Notes: generated by a model from the letters alone, not told the origin. Counted from the first letter of the stretch, positions 26,011 to 35,615 are shown. The stretch: DNA of 64,000 bases from an uncultured Prevotellaceae bacterium (GCA_900314755.1 OMWH01000010.1:1-64000), one strand, 5' to 3'. A program made the numbers and translations.

Positions 26011-27303
26011 ATGAAGAAGCTGTTACTACTAACAATGGTTGCTGCCTTGGTGGTCGCCTGTCAAGAAAAAGGAGAGATGGCAAAGGGTTTTGTGAAAGTG
26101 GAGAACGGACACTTTGTCCGTGGTGGTAAACCGTATTACTATGTAGGTACTAATTTCTGGTATGGAGCCATCCTCGGTTCTGAGGGACAGGGTGGTGACC
26201 GTGCCCGCCTGGGTCGTGAACTGGATGAGATGAAGCGCATGGGTATCGACAACCTGCGCATTCTGGTTGGCTCAGATGGTGAGCGTGGGGTGAAGACCAA
26301 GGTGGAGCCGACACTGCAGATAGCTCCCGGTGTATATAATGATACTATTTTGGCAGGACTCGACTACCTGTTGATGGAGATGGGCAAGCGTGACATGGTT
26401 GCTGTGCTATACCTGAACAACTCATGGGAATGGAGTGGGGGCTATGGCTTCTATCTGGAGCATGCCGGCGAGGGTAAACAGCCGCGTCCTGACGAGGCAG
26501 GCTATCCCGCTTTCATGCAGGCGATGGCAAAGTATGCCACCAACGAGAAGGCTCACCAGTTGTTCTACGACTACGTACGCTTTATCATCGGACGTACCAA
26601 CCGTTATACCAACGTGAAGTATACTGACGACCCTGCCATCATGTCATGGCAGATAGGTAATGAGCCACGCGCCTTCTCCAAAGAGGCACTGCCTGCTTTC
26701 GAGAAATGGCTTGCCGAGGCTTCGGCACTGATCCGCTCATTGGACAAGAATCACCTGATCTCTGTAGGCAGTGAGGGCTCATGGGGCTGTGAGAACGACC
26801 TGAGCTCATGGACCCGTATCTGTGCCGATGAGAATATCGACTATTGCAACGTGCATCTGTGGCCCTACAACTGGGGATGGGCAAAGCCCGACTCCCTTAT
26901 CGAGCATCTGCCCATAGCCTGTGAGAACACGAAGAAATACATTGACGAGCATCTTGCCGTATGCGACAGTTTGAACAAGCCTCTCGTCATGGAGGAGTTC
27001 GGTTATCCGCGTGATGGCTTCAAGTTTGCCATCGGTACCCCCACCGAGGGTCGTGACGGCTATTATAAATATGTGTTCTCCCTCGTTGCCGACAATGCCG
27101 AGAGTGGTGGTAAGTTCGCCGGTTGTAACTTCTGGGGTTGGGGCGGTTTCGCAGAGCCCAAGCACGAGCAATGGCAGGTGGGCGACCCCTATACCAACGA
27201 CCCTGCACAGGAGGCGCAAGGCTTGAACTCCGTCTTCGCTACAGACACCACTACACTTGACGTTATCCGTACGCAAGTGGAGCGTATGAGCCATGTGAAG
27301 TAG
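26011..27303 (+). CDS. GH5_7 endo-beta-1,4-mannanase lipoprotein
   Basis: This 430-aa lipoprotein (lipobox ending VVAC, Cys17) is a GH5 enzyme of the subfamily 7 mannanase type. It starts with FVKVENGHFVRGGKPYYYVGTNFWYG, has the acid/base in WQIGNEPRAF (E218), VHLWPYNWGW, and the nucleophile in VMEEFGYPRDG (E329). It should cut internal beta-1,4-mannosidic bonds in mannan or glucomannan at the cell surface or in the periplasm. It has its own promoter and lies about 110 bp before the CE7-GH26 operon. No accessory binding domain is present. The length is normal for a single-domain enzyme. Confidence 0.92.
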   Translation: MKKLLLLTMVAALVVACQEKGEMAKGFVKVENGHFVRGGKPYYYVGTNFWYGAILGSEGQGGDRARLGRELDEMKRMGIDNLRILVGSDGERGVKTKVEPTLQIAPGVYNDTILAGLDYLLMEMGKRDMVAVLYLNNSWEWSGGYGFYLEHAGEGKQPRPDEAGYPAFMQAMAKYATNEKAHQLFYDYVRFIIGRTNRYTNVKYTDDPAIMSWQIGNEPRAFSKEALPAFEKWLAEASALIRSLDKNHLISVGSEGSWGCENDLSSWTRICADENIDYCNVHLWPYNWGWAKPDSLIEHLPIACENTKKYIDEHLAVCDSLNKPLVMEEFGYPRDGFKFAIGTPTEGRDGYYKYVFSLVADNAESGGKFAGCNFWGWGGFAEPKHEQWQVGDPYTNDPAQEAQGLNSVFATDTTTLDVIRTQVERMSHVK

Positions 27304-27313
27304 TAAATATGTT

Positions 27314-27345
27314 AAAAAGTATGTGAGAAAGGCAAGAAAGTATCA
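27314..27345 (-). promoter_or_regulatory. Candidate activator site: reversed motif pair, 21 bp apart
   Basis: On the plus strand AAAAAGTATGT (27314-27324) and AGAAAGTATCA (27335-27345) are spaced 21 bp. Read on the minus strand they give TGATACTTTCT and ACATACTTTTT, the same motif and spacing as upstream of SusC. The pair ends 21 bp before the -7 box, covering the place of a missing -33 element, as expected for an activator site. Confidence 0.4.
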
Positions 27346-27366
27346 TTCTATTTGCGAAAATAGTGC

Positions 27367-27374
27367 TAACTTTG
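27367..27374 (+). promoter_or_regulatory. Putative -7 box of the CE7-GH26-GH130 operon (TAACTTTG)
   Basis: TAACTTTGC lies 39 bp before the ATG at 27414. No TTTG element is found at the usual 19-20 bp upstream. Confidence 0.5.
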
Positions 27375-27413
27375 CAACCGATAATATTACATACTTAAAA
27401 CAACAAAACGACT

Positions 27414-28712
27414 ATGAGACGGATAGAGACTGTTCTGCTGTTGCTGTTGCTTGCTTGCGCATTACCCTTGCAGGCTCAGATTCGTGGCAGCGAGATACAA
27501 GTGAATGTCGTGCCTGATCACCAGGACTGGAACTACCAGGTGGGTGAGACGGCTACCTTCAAAATCAGTGTGACACGCTCCGCGACGCTGATAGACAATG
27601 TGACCATCGACTATGAGGCTGGTCCGGAGATGTATCAGGACGTGAAGAAAAAAGGTGTGGTGCTGAAAGACGGTACGCTGACATTGAAAGGCAAGATGAA
27701 GAAGCCCGGTTTCTATCGTTTTGACGTGAAGGCTTATGTTGGTGGCAAGGAGTACAAGGGCGCCTGTGCCGCCGCATTCTCTCCAGAGAAGTTGCAGCCA
27801 ACGACGGTGATGCCCCAGGACTTTGAGAGCTTCTGGACGAATGCTGTCGCTGAGGCTCGTAAGGTGGACCTCAATCCTACCAAGCGTCTTCTGCCGGAGC
27901 GGTGTACGAAAGATGTGAACGTCTACGAGGTGTCGTTCCAGAATATGCAGTGGAACTATCGTACCTATGGTATCCTCTGCGTCCCCGTCAAAGAAGGAAA
28001 ATATCCCGCATTGCTACGTGTCCCTGGAGCCGGTGTACGTCCCTATGGCGGTGATGTCTATACGGCATCGCAGGGTGCTATCACCTTGGAGATAGGTATT
28101 CATGGCGTTCCTGTGACGATGGAGCAGAAAGTCTATGACGATATGTTCAACGGTGCGTTGATGGGTTATTGGGAGTTCAACATGGACGACCGTGACAAGA
28201 TGTACTATAAGAGAGTGGTTATCGGTTGTCTCCGTGCCCTCGACTATATCGCAGAGTATACCCCATGGAACGGCAAGGAGATGGGTGTGTCGGGTTCCAG
28301 CCAGGGTGGTTTCCTTACCATCGCTACAGCGGCTCTCGACAAGCGCATCACCTATTATGCACCCGTCCATGCTGCCCTTTGCGACCATACCGCTTCCCTG
28401 CAGGGAGTAGCATGCGGATGGCCCCATTATTTCTATTGGAACAAAGGCAAGGGACAGGAGAAACAGATAGAGGTTTCCCGCTATTATGACGGCGTGAACT
28501 TTGCCCGTATGATCACTGATAAACAGACGGGGTGGTTCTCGTTCGGCTATAATGATGATGTGGTACCTCCCACCACGGCATGGGCAACGTATAACACCGT
28601 GAAGGGACCGAAGACCATCAAGCCCTATCAGGCTACCTGGCATTTCTGGTTCCAGGAGCAGTGGGACGAGTGGGAAGAGTGGATGCTTCGGCAGATGCAT
28701 CTGAAGAATTGA
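27414..28712 (+). CDS. CE7-family acetyl esterase, secreted
   Basis: This 432-aa protein has a signal peptide (cleavage near LQAQ), an N-terminal beta-domain of about 110 residues and an alpha/beta-hydrolase domain of the acetyl xylan esterase (AXE1, CE7) family. MGVSGSSQGGFLTIATAALD carries the nucleophile Ser, GYNDDVVPPTT the Asp and ATWHFWFQ the His; the early PALLRVPGAG segment would form the oxyanion side. It would remove acetyl groups from glucomannan or manno-oligosaccharides so that the mannanases can act (inference from context). It is the first gene of the six-gene operon, followed by a repeat-filled gap before GH26. Confidence 0.85.
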   Translation: MRRIETVLLLLLLACALPLQAQIRGSEIQVNVVPDHQDWNYQVGETATFKISVTRSATLIDNVTIDYEAGPEMYQDVKKKGVVLKDGTLTLKGKMKKPGFYRFDVKAYVGGKEYKGACAAAFSPEKLQPTTVMPQDFESFWTNAVAEARKVDLNPTKRLLPERCTKDVNVYEVSFQNMQWNYRTYGILCVPVKEGKYPALLRVPGAGVRPYGGDVYTASQGAITLEIGIHGVPVTMEQKVYDDMFNGALMGYWEFNMDDRDKMYYKRVVIGCLRALDYIAEYTPWNGKEMGVSGSSQGGFLTIATAALDKRITYYAPVHAALCDHTASLQGVACGWPHYFYWNKGKGQEKQIEVSRYYDGVNFARMITDKQTGWFSFGYNDDVVPPTTAWATYNTVKGPKTIKPYQATWHFWFQEQWDEWEEWMLRQMHLKN

Positions 28713-28795
28713 AGAATTGAAGGATTGAAGAATTGAAGGATTGAAGAATTGAAGGATTGAAGAATTGAAGGATTGAAGAATTGAAGAATTGAATA
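28704..28795 (+). repeat. Tandem GAAGAATTG / GAAGGATTG repeat
   Basis: About ten 9-bp units (GAAGAATTG alternating with GAAGGATTG, so 18-bp higher period) fill the gap between the CE7 and GH26 genes. They begin inside the last codons of the CE7 gene. Related units occur at 36674-36709, 38340-38377 and 44344-44368. Confidence 0.9.
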
Positions 28796-28797
28796 AT

Positions 28798-29913
28798 ATG
28801 AAGAAATTGTTGGTAATTGGAACGGTAGCAATGGCGATGGTAGCATGTACCACAAAGCAGGCAGAGCCCCAGAAGACGGTGGCTCAGCAGTTGTTGGAAC
28901 GTCTGGACTCCCTTCAGAAGAAGGGTATCATGTATGGACACCAGGATGATCCGATGTACGGACTTACATGGGAGTATGACAAAGACTCCAGTGATGTGAA
29001 GAATGTTTGTGGCGACTATCCTGCTATCATGGGCTTCGACCTCGGAGGTATCGAGATGGGCGACAAGAAGAACTTGGACAGTGTGCCCTTTACTCGTATG
29101 ACGGAGGAGATACAGAATCATTACCGTCGTGGAGGTATCGTTACCTTGAGCTGGCATCCCCGCAATCCTGTTACGACCATCGAAGGTGGTGGCTGGGCAG
29201 GACAGAAGTTCCCCGAGGGAACGGCATGGGACGTCACCGACTCTGCTGTCGTGAAGAAAATACTGCCTGGTGGCGAGTTTCATGAGAAATTCGAGGGTTG
29301 GATGCAGCGTGTGTCTGACTTCCTCGCTACTCTGAAAGACGATAACGGACAGAAGATTCCTGTCATCTTCCGTCCATGGCATGAGAACAGCGGCTCTTGG
29401 TTCTGGTGGGGTGAGAAACTCTGTACCGTAGAGGAATACAAGGCATTGTGGAACATGCTGCAGGATAAGCTGAAGGCTGACGGCTTCGATAATCTGGTAT
29501 GGTCGTACTCTCCCGGTTGCCAGGATGGTCTGACTGCAGAACGCCTCCTTGACCGTTATCCCGGTGACGACCGTGTGGACATGCTGGGACTGGACGGTTA
29601 TCAGTGGGTACCCGAGGAGAAAGACAAGTTCATTGAGCGTACCAAGCAGAACCTGGAGGTACTTTGTGCCGTGGCAAAGGAGCACAACCTGATCCCGGCT
29701 CTGACAGAGACGGGTATGAAGAACATGACACAGCCCGACTGGTGGACCTCCACACTGCTGCCTGCCGTGAAGGATTTCCCCATCAGTTACCTGCTCACTT
29801 GGCGTAACTACAAGGAGGAGTGGTTCGGACCAGCTCCCTCGAAGGCTGATGCGAAATATTTCGTGGACTTCTATAATGACGAGAAAACCTTATTCCAGAA
29901 CGATATAAAATAA
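28798..29913 (+). CDS. GH26 beta-mannanase lipoprotein
   Basis: This 371-aa lipoprotein (lipobox AMVAC, Cys17) is a GH26 enzyme. It shows [28 protein letters not shown], the acid/base in [15 protein letters not shown] (E196) and the nucleophile in ALTETGMKN (E304). GH26 enzymes of Bacteroidota mannan operons typically release mannobiose from mannan or manno-oligosaccharides. This fits the phosphorylase and epimerase encoded next to it. The start at 28798 opens the signal peptide. One base separates its stop from the GH130 start. Confidence 0.93.
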   Translation: MKKLLVIGTVAMAMVACTTKQAEPQKTVAQQLLERLDSLQKKGIMYGHQDDPMYGLTWEYDKDSSDVKNVCGDYPAIMGFDLGGIEMGDKKNLDSVPFTRMTEEIQNHYRRGGIVTLSWHPRNPVTTIEGGGWAGQKFPEGTAWDVTDSAVVKKILPGGEFHEKFEGWMQRVSDFLATLKDDNGQKIPVIFRPWHENSGSWFWWGEKLCTVEEYKALWNMLQDKLKADGFDNLVWSYSPGCQDGLTAERLLDRYPGDDRVDMLGLDGYQWVPEEKDKFIERTKQNLEVLCAVAKEHNLIPALTETGMKNMTQPDWWTSTLLPAVKDFPISYLLTWRNYKEEWFGPAPSKADAKYFVDFYNDEKTLFQNDIK

Positions 29914-29914
29914 G

Positions 29915-31087
29915 ATGAATATGAGTGACTTTAAAACTAAAGTAGCAGCTTTGCGTGCTCATCATGAGGAACTGCTGACACGCAAGAATGAACCCATCGA
30001 GTGGGGCAATGGTATATATGATAAGTGGAAGTATCCTATCCTGACGGCAGAGCATACTCCACTGGAGTGGCGTTATGACTTCAACGAGAAGGATAATCCT
30101 TACTTGATGCAGCGCATCATGATGAATGCTACCCTGAACTCGGGTGCCATCAAATGGAATGGTAAGTATTGTCTCGTTGTACGTGTGGAAGGTGCTGACC
30201 GTAAGTCGTTCTTCGCTGTTGCGGAGAGTCCCAATGGCGTGGATAACTTCCGCTTCTGGGAGGAGCCTGTCACCATGCCTGATGATGTGATTCCTGCTAC
30301 CAATATCTATGATATGCGTATCACAGCCCATGAGGATGGTTGGATATATGGTGTGTTCTGTGCGGAGCGTCATGATGACTCACAGCCCGGAAACCTGAGT
30401 GCTGCAACGGCTACTGCGGGTATCGCCCGTACGAAAGACTTGAAGACATGGGAGCGTCTGCCTGACCTGAAGACAAAGTCGCAGCAGCGTAACGTGGTGC
30501 TGCATCCGGAGTTCGTGGACGGCAAGTATGCTTTCTATACCCGTCCGCAGGATGGCTTTATTGATACAGGCTCTGGTGGCGGTATCGGTTGGGCACTGGT
30601 CGATGACATTACTCACGCAGAGGTGAAGGAGGAAAAGATCATCAATGCCCGTCATTATCATACAATCACTGAGGTGAAGAATGGTGAGGGTCCGCATCCT
30701 ATCAAGACCAAGAAGGGATGGCTGCACCTGGCTCATGGCGTTCGTGCCACTGCCGATGGACTCCGCTATGTATTATATATGTATATGACCTCGCTGGAGG
30801 ATCCCACAAAGGTGATTGCCCAGCCCGGTGGATTCTTCCTCGTACCTACAGGTGACGAGTACATAGGTGACGTGATGAATGTGGCATTCGCTAACGGATG
30901 GATTGCCGATGAGGACGGACGTGTGTTCATCTATTATGCATCAGCAGATACCCGTATGCATGTTGCCACCTCAACCATTGACAAGCTGATTGACTATTGT
31001 ATGAATACACCGGAGGACGGATTTTACACAGCAGCATCAGTGGAGACCATTAAGAAATTAATCGCAAAGAATAAACAGAATGGCTAA
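29915..31087 (+). CDS. GH130 mannosyl-glucose phosphorylase
   Basis: This 390-aa cytoplasmic enzyme (no signal peptide) belongs to GH130, most like the 4-O-beta-D-mannosyl-D-glucose phosphorylases (subfamily 1). Features are [58 protein letters not shown], the catalytic Asp region [27 protein letters not shown] and [18 protein letters not shown]. It splits mannosyl-glucose with phosphate into mannose-1-phosphate and glucose. The 2-epimerase two genes downstream supplies this substrate from mannobiose. Its end overlaps the transporter start by 8 bp. The ATG at 29921 is a possible alternative start. Confidence 0.92.
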   Translation: MNMSDFKTKVAALRAHHEELLTRKNEPIEWGNGIYDKWKYPILTAEHTPLEWRYDFNEKDNPYLMQRIMMNATLNSGAIKWNGKYCLVVRVEGADRKSFFAVAESPNGVDNFRFWEEPVTMPDDVIPATNIYDMRITAHEDGWIYGVFCAERHDDSQPGNLSAATATAGIARTKDLKTWERLPDLKTKSQQRNVVLHPEFVDGKYAFYTRPQDGFIDTGSGGGIGWALVDDITHAEVKEEKIINARHYHTITEVKNGEGPHPIKTKKGWLHLAHGVRATADGLRYVLYMYMTSLEDPTKVIAQPGGFFLVPTGDEYIGDVMNVAFANGWIADEDGRVFIYYASADTRMHVATSTIDKLIDYCMNTPEDGFYTAASVETIKKLIAKNKQNG

Positions 31088-32477
31088 ATCTAAATTATCA
31101 GAGAAAATAGGATACGGCTTTGGTGACATGTCGTCCAGCATGTTCTGGAAGATATTCTCGTATTACCTGCCGTTCTTCTATAGCAATATCTTCGGACTGT
31201 CACTGGTGGATGCCGGTGTCCTGGTACTCATTACCCGTGTCTGGGATGCTATCAGCGACCCGATGATGGGTGTGATATCTGACCGTACGAATACGAAATG
31301 GGGAAAATATCGTCCCTACCTGTTATGGGTGGCTCCGTTCTTCTCCATCTGCGGTATCCTGTTGTTTACCACTCCAGACTTAGACTATGCGGGAAAACTG
31401 ATATGGGCGTACGTCACCTATATACTGATGATGACCGTCTATACGGGAATTAACGTGCCTTATGGTGCTATGCTGGGTGTGATGACCGATGACACGAACG
31501 AGAAGACGGTGTTCTCCTCTTTCCGTATGTTCTTCGCCTATGGTGGCTCATTCATCTCGTTGTTCCTCTGGGAACCCCTGTGTAATCTTATGGGAGGCTA
31601 TGACACTCCCAAGGGATGGTTCTGGGCAATGGTGATGATTGCTGCAGCTTGCTTCGTGATGTTCATCCTGTGTTTCATGATGACCAAGGAACATCTGAAG
31701 ACGGTGTCCACTGTCAGTGTGGGTAACGACTTCAAGGCATTGCTCTCTAACAAGCCTTGGTGGTTGCTCATCGGTGCTGCACTCTGCTTCAACCTGTTTA
31801 ATACCGTTCGTGGTGCAACTGTCGCCTATTTCTTCCAGGACATCATTGGACCGAATGTCAGTCTGGTGTTCTTCGGTCTGATGTTCGCTTTTTATGCGGG
31901 ACTGTTCCTCGGTATCGGCGAGGTGTCTAATATGGTGGGTGTAGCTTCTTGTGTTCCTATCTCTGGAAAACTGGGAAAGAAGACGACCTTTATTCTGGTG
32001 AATGCCTCACTGGTGGTACTGAGCATTTTGTTCTATTTCATTCCTTGTACCCCTGCCGGTTACTGGACAATGCTGATCTTCCAGATTCTGATATCTATCC
32101 TGACGGGTATCATGTCTCCTTTGGTATGGAGTATGTATGCTGACGTGAGCGACTATGCCGAGTTGAAGTTCAAGACTGCTTCCACGGGTCTGATCTTCTC
32201 ATCCAGCTCTATGGCGCAGAAGTTTGGTGGTGCCATCGGTGGTGCCGCAGTGCTGTGGCTGCTGGACGGTTTTGGCTACATCACTGATGCAACCCAGTTG
32301 GCACAGGGTGTCGCTCAGCCGGAGCTGGCATTGTCATGTCTGCGTTGGCTGATGAGTTTCATCCCGGCTTGTGTGGCTCTGTTGTCTATGTGTGTTGTAT
32401 GGTTCTATCCTTTGACAACTGAGCGTATTAATGCGATTAATGCAGAACTGAAAGAATTACGTGCTATTGAAGACTGA
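31080..32477 (+). CDS. GPH-family sugar:cation symporter
   Basis: This 465-aa inner-membrane protein of about 12 helices has the MelB/GPH signature near the N-terminus ([58 protein letters not shown]). It should carry mannobiose or related disaccharides into the cytoplasm with a cation. It starts inside the last codons of GH130 and is followed after one base by the epimerase gene, so the three are co-translated. Substrate is inferred from operon context, as in known Bacteroides mannobiose operons. Confidence 0.88.
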   Translation: MAKSKLSEKIGYGFGDMSSSMFWKIFSYYLPFFYSNIFGLSLVDAGVLVLITRVWDAISDPMMGVISDRTNTKWGKYRPYLLWVAPFFSICGILLFTTPDLDYAGKLIWAYVTYILMMTVYTGINVPYGAMLGVMTDDTNEKTVFSSFRMFFAYGGSFISLFLWEPLCNLMGGYDTPKGWFWAMVMIAAACFVMFILCFMMTKEHLKTVSTVSVGNDFKALLSNKPWWLLIGAALCFNLFNTVRGATVAYFFQDIIGPNVSLVFFGLMFAFYAGLFLGIGEVSNMVGVASCVPISGKLGKKTTFILVNASLVVLSILFYFIPCTPAGYWTMLIFQILISILTGIMSPLVWSMYADVSDYAELKFKTASTGLIFSSSSMAQKFGGAIGGAAVLWLLDGFGYITDATQLAQGVAQPELALSCLRWLMSFIPACVALLSMCVVWFYPLTTERINAINAELKELRAIED

Positions 32478-32478
32478 T

Positions 32479-33666
32479 ATGATAGAGGATATGAGAAAAG
32501 AGATGCAGGATGTTGTGGAGAACAACATCCTGCGCTTTTGGATGGAAAAGATGGTAGACCATGAGAACGGTGGGTTCTATGGTCGTATTGACGGACAGGA
32601 AGTGTTGCATGCTGACGCAGAGAAGGGGGCTATCCTCAATGCCCGTATTCTTTGGTCGTTCTCCGCAGCCTACCGGGTGCTGGGAAATCCGGAATACCTG
32701 AAGATGGCTACCTATGCCAAAGAGTATTTCATGGCGCATTTCCTGGATAAGGAGTATGGCGGTGTGTATTGGAGTGTTGACTACAAGGGCAATCCTCTGA
32801 ATACCCGCAAACAGTTCTATGCCATAGGCTTTGCCCTCTATGGCATGTCGGAATATGCCCGTGCCACTGGTGACAAGGAGGCTCTTGAGTGTGCCTTACA
32901 GTTATTCGACTGTATCGAGGAGCATGCCCTTGACCCTGTGTATAATGGCTATATCGAGGCAAAGACGCGCGACTGGCAACCGATTGCAGATATGCGTCTG
33001 TCGGAACTGGATGCTAACTTCCCCAAGTCTCAGAATACCCACTTGCATATCATAGAGCCTTATGCCAACCTTTATCGCATCTGTAAGGAGCCTAAGGTGG
33101 AGAAAGCATTACGCAACATCATTAATATATTTACGGATCATATTCTGAATCCCGAGACCCATCATCTGGACCTTTTCTTCGAGAATGACTGGACACGTGG
33201 TGCCGGACAGTTGGAGAGCTATGGTCATGATATCGAGTGCTCCTGGCTGATGCACGAGGCTGCGCTGGTGTTGGGCGACAAAGAGGTGCTTGCCAAGATG
33301 GAGCCCATCGTCCGTATGGTAGCTAAGGCTTCTGAGAAAGGACTGCGTCCTGATGGTTCAATGATTCATGAGGCTAATCTGGATACAGGGCACGTGGATG
33401 ATGACCTGCACTGGTGGGTACAGGCGGAGAACGTCGTTGGCTGGGTGAATATCTACCAGCATTTTGGAGATCAGGATGCCCTGCAGCATGCAGAGCGTTG
33501 CTGGCAGTATATCAAGGATAACCTGATAGACTGGGAAAATGGCGAATGGCATTGGAGCCGTCATCCGGACGGTTCGCTGAACACCGTTGATGACAAGGCT
33601 GGTTTCTGGAAGTGCCCGTACCATAACAGCCGTATGTGCCTGGAAGTGATAGAGAGAAATATCTAA
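32479..33666 (+). CDS. Mannobiose/cellobiose 2-epimerase
   Basis: This 395-aa cytoplasmic (alpha/alpha)6-barrel enzyme of the AGE family converts mannobiose to mannosyl-glucose (and cellobiose to glucosyl-mannose). It has GGFYGRIDG, GAILNARILWSFSAAYR, NTRKQFYAIGFALYGMSEY, the His-bearing NTHLHIIEPYANLYR, YGHDIECSWLMHEAA and DDDLHWWVQAENVVGW. These positions of Trp and His are typical of bacterial cellobiose 2-epimerases. The ATG at 32479, just after the transporter stop, is preferred over an ATG at 32461 inside that gene. The phosphatase gene follows 3 bp later. Confidence 0.9.
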   Translation: MIEDMRKEMQDVVENNILRFWMEKMVDHENGGFYGRIDGQEVLHADAEKGAILNARILWSFSAAYRVLGNPEYLKMATYAKEYFMAHFLDKEYGGVYWSVDYKGNPLNTRKQFYAIGFALYGMSEYARATGDKEALECALQLFDCIEEHALDPVYNGYIEAKTRDWQPIADMRLSELDANFPKSQNTHLHIIEPYANLYRICKEPKVEKALRNIINIFTDHILNPETHHLDLFFENDWTRGAGQLESYGHDIECSWLMHEAALVLGDKEVLAKMEPIVRMVAKASEKGLRPDGSMIHEANLDTGHVDDDLHWWVQAENVVGWVNIYQHFGDQDALQHAERCWQYIKDNLIDWENGEWHWSRHPDGSLNTVDDKAGFWKCPYHNSRMCLEVIERNI

Positions 33667-33669
33667 TCT

Positions 33670-35181
33670 ATGAGGAGAGTAATAGCTGTTCTTTGGATAT
33701 CTTGTGTGGTCTTGGCTTTATCAGCAGGGAATGGAAGACCTCAGTTTGGGGAGAAACCCAAACTGGTTGTCGGTATTGTCGTTGATCAGATGCGCTGGGA
33801 CTATCTCTCTATATATTATAATAGGTTTACGCGCGAAGGCTTCCGTAGGTTGATAGATGAGGGCTATAGTTTTGATAACTGTCTGATAAACTATATCCCG
33901 ACAGTGACAGCAATCGGTCATGCGAGTGTCTATACGGGAACCACCCCGGCTTTCCATGGAATCTGTGGTAATACTTTCTTTATAGATGGGAAAAAGACCT
34001 ACTGTTGTGGTGATAGTACGGTGCAGACCGTAGGCACTGACAATAAGAACGTAGGAAAGATGTCACCCAGGAATCTCCTGTCTACTACCATAGGTGATCA
34101 GTTGCGTCTGCAAACTGGTTTTCGTTCCAAAGTGATAGGTGTCTCTTATAAAGACCGTGCCGCTATCCTTCCGGCAGGTCGCTCGGCAAATGCAGCTTAT
34201 TGGCTTGACCTGAAGAATGGGCAGTTTGTTACGAGTACCTATTATATGAAAGAATTGCCGCAGTGGGTGAAGGATGTCAACAGGATGATGACGAAGAACG
34301 ACGAGTTAAAACGTCTGGGCGTGGATGTCGGTCTGTCACCCTTGGCAGGCACACTGATTACTGATATGGCGATTGCTGCTGTCGTAGGAGAGCAACTCGG
34401 AAAAGGGGAGGAAACGGATATGCTGTGTGTCAGCTACTCTCATACTGATGTCATCGGTCATAAGTGGGGCACTCGGGGTGAGCATGTTGATGATGCCTAT
34501 CTGGAATTGGACAAAGAACTTGCCCGCTTCTTTCATGCACTGGACGCACAAGTGGGGAAGGGGAATTATATGGTATTCCTCACGGCAGATCATGGAGCCG
34601 CCCATAACACTCAGTATATGAAAGACCATCAGCTGCATGCAGGGAGGTGGCTCTCAGCGGAATTGCGTAAAGACTTGGATGCGTATGTGGCATCGAAATT
34701 GGGAAATACCAAATCGCTGATTCTGGGTATCCTTGACTATCGCTTCTTTCTGAATAAAGAGGAGATTAAAAGGCAAGGACTCGATATCCAGCGGGTGAAG
34801 GATGTCATGATAGCTTTCTTGTTGCAATGTCCTCACCTCTCTGTCGTCGTCGACTGTGAGAAGATCGCCACCTCGTCGATACCTCCGATAATCCGTGACC
34901 GGATGCTTTTGGGATATAACTACCATAGGTCGGGAGAGATCGTTGTCGTTCCTGAACCAGGGATCTATGAGTTTGGGCCTTGGTCATCACCAGTGGGAAC
35001 AACGCATGGCGAGTGGAATCCATATGACGCTCATATCCCGTTGCTGTTTTATGGGTGGCACGTCCCCCATGGCAGTTATGCCCAGGAAGTACATATCACA
35101 GATATCGCTCCAACCGTCTGTTCGTTGCTGCATATTCAACAGCCAAATGCCTCTATTGGGGGTGTTTTGGCATTTGATTGA
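33670..35181 (+). CDS. PafA-like alkaline phosphatase
   Basis: This 503-aa exported protein (signal peptide ending near LSAG) belongs to the type I phosphodiesterase/alkaline phosphatase superfamily. Metal ligands fit VVDQMRWDY, HTDVIGHKWG, TADHGAAHN and THGEWNPYDAHIP. The nucleophile is Thr80 in IPTVTAIGH, 21 residues before N101, and K161/R163 in YKDRAAILPAG match the residues that mark phosphate-monoester specificity in PafA. It would release inorganic phosphate from phospho-esters in the periplasm. Its place 3 bp after the epimerase, at the end of the mannan operon, is unusual. It may supply phosphate for GH130 or act on phosphorylated mannan (both speculative). Confidence 0.82.
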   Translation: MRRVIAVLWISCVVLALSAGNGRPQFGEKPKLVVGIVVDQMRWDYLSIYYNRFTREGFRRLIDEGYSFDNCLINYIPTVTAIGHASVYTGTTPAFHGICGNTFFIDGKKTYCCGDSTVQTVGTDNKNVGKMSPRNLLSTTIGDQLRLQTGFRSKVIGVSYKDRAAILPAGRSANAAYWLDLKNGQFVTSTYYMKELPQWVKDVNRMMTKNDELKRLGVDVGLSPLAGTLITDMAIAAVVGEQLGKGEETDMLCVSYSHTDVIGHKWGTRGEHVDDAYLELDKELARFFHALDAQVGKGNYMVFLTADHGAAHNTQYMKDHQLHAGRWLSAELRKDLDAYVASKLGNTKSLILGILDYRFFLNKEEIKRQGLDIQRVKDVMIAFLLQCPHLSVVVDCEKIATSSIPPIIRDRMLLGYNYHRSGEIVVVPEPGIYEFGPWSSPVGTTHGEWNPYDAHIPLLFYGWHVPHGSYAQEVHITDIAPTVCSLLHIQQPNASIGGVLAFD

Positions 35182-35235
35182 GTCTTGAGAAAACAATTTC
35201 TACAATAATGTGCTGATATATTGGAATTTATTCCG

Positions 35236-35243
35236 TACCTTTG
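35236..35243 (+). promoter_or_regulatory. Putative -7 box (TACCTTTG) before the small HTH gene
   Basis: TACCTTTGCGGTC lies 47 bp before the ATG at 35290. Confidence 0.45.
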
Positions 35244-35289
35244 CGGTCGAAAAAAGTTATGGAATGAATAACCAACACCGACAGAGACG

Positions 35290-35502
35290 ATGAATATAGG
35301 TAAGCACATTGAAGAAATTCTAAGGAAGCAGGGAAAATCTGCGGCCTGGTTGGCAACGCAAATCCCTTGTGAGCGCACAAATGTTTATAACATTTTCAAG
35401 CGTAAAAGTCTGGACGTACGTTTATTGATGCGTATCAGCGTTATTTTGGAGTACGACTTCTTTAAGGAATTGTCCGAAGAAGCATTTCCTAAGCGTAAAT
35501 AA
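35290..35502 (+). CDS. Small XRE-like HTH protein
   Basis: This 70-aa cytoplasmic protein is almost entirely a helix-turn-helix domain: IGKHIEEILRKQGKSAAWLATQIPCERTNVYNIFKRKSLDVRLLMRISVILEYDFF. The GKSAAWLAxxIxCxRTNVYxIF part matches the recognition helices of small Cro/XRE-type regulators of Bacteroidota. It lies alone between the mannan operon and the nuo operon, with a promoter-like box before it and a strong terminator after it. Its target is unknown. Confidence 0.7.
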   Translation: MNIGKHIEEILRKQGKSAAWLATQIPCERTNVYNIFKRKSLDVRLLMRISVILEYDFFKELSEEAFPKRK

Positions 35503-35505
35503 TTT

Positions 35506-35540
35506 AAGCCGTTGCCTTGATAGGTGACGGCTTTTATTTT
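35506..35540 (+). terminator. Rho-independent terminator
   Basis: AAGCCGTTGCC at 35506-35516 pairs with GGTGACGGCTT at 35523-35533, with two wobble pairs, followed by TTATTTT. It separates the HTH gene from the nuo operon. Confidence 0.85.
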
Positions 35541-35615
35541 CTTGTTGGTTGAGTTTTTTTTCAGTTTCCATCCAAATTTCTTATTACTCATTTCTCATTT
35601 CTCATTTATAATTAG

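Noticed and set aside
28014-29685. Long minus-strand open frames across CE7, the repeat array and GH26
   Set aside because: They include the tandem repeat translated as SSILQFFNPS-like runs and are antisense to two well-supported enzymes.
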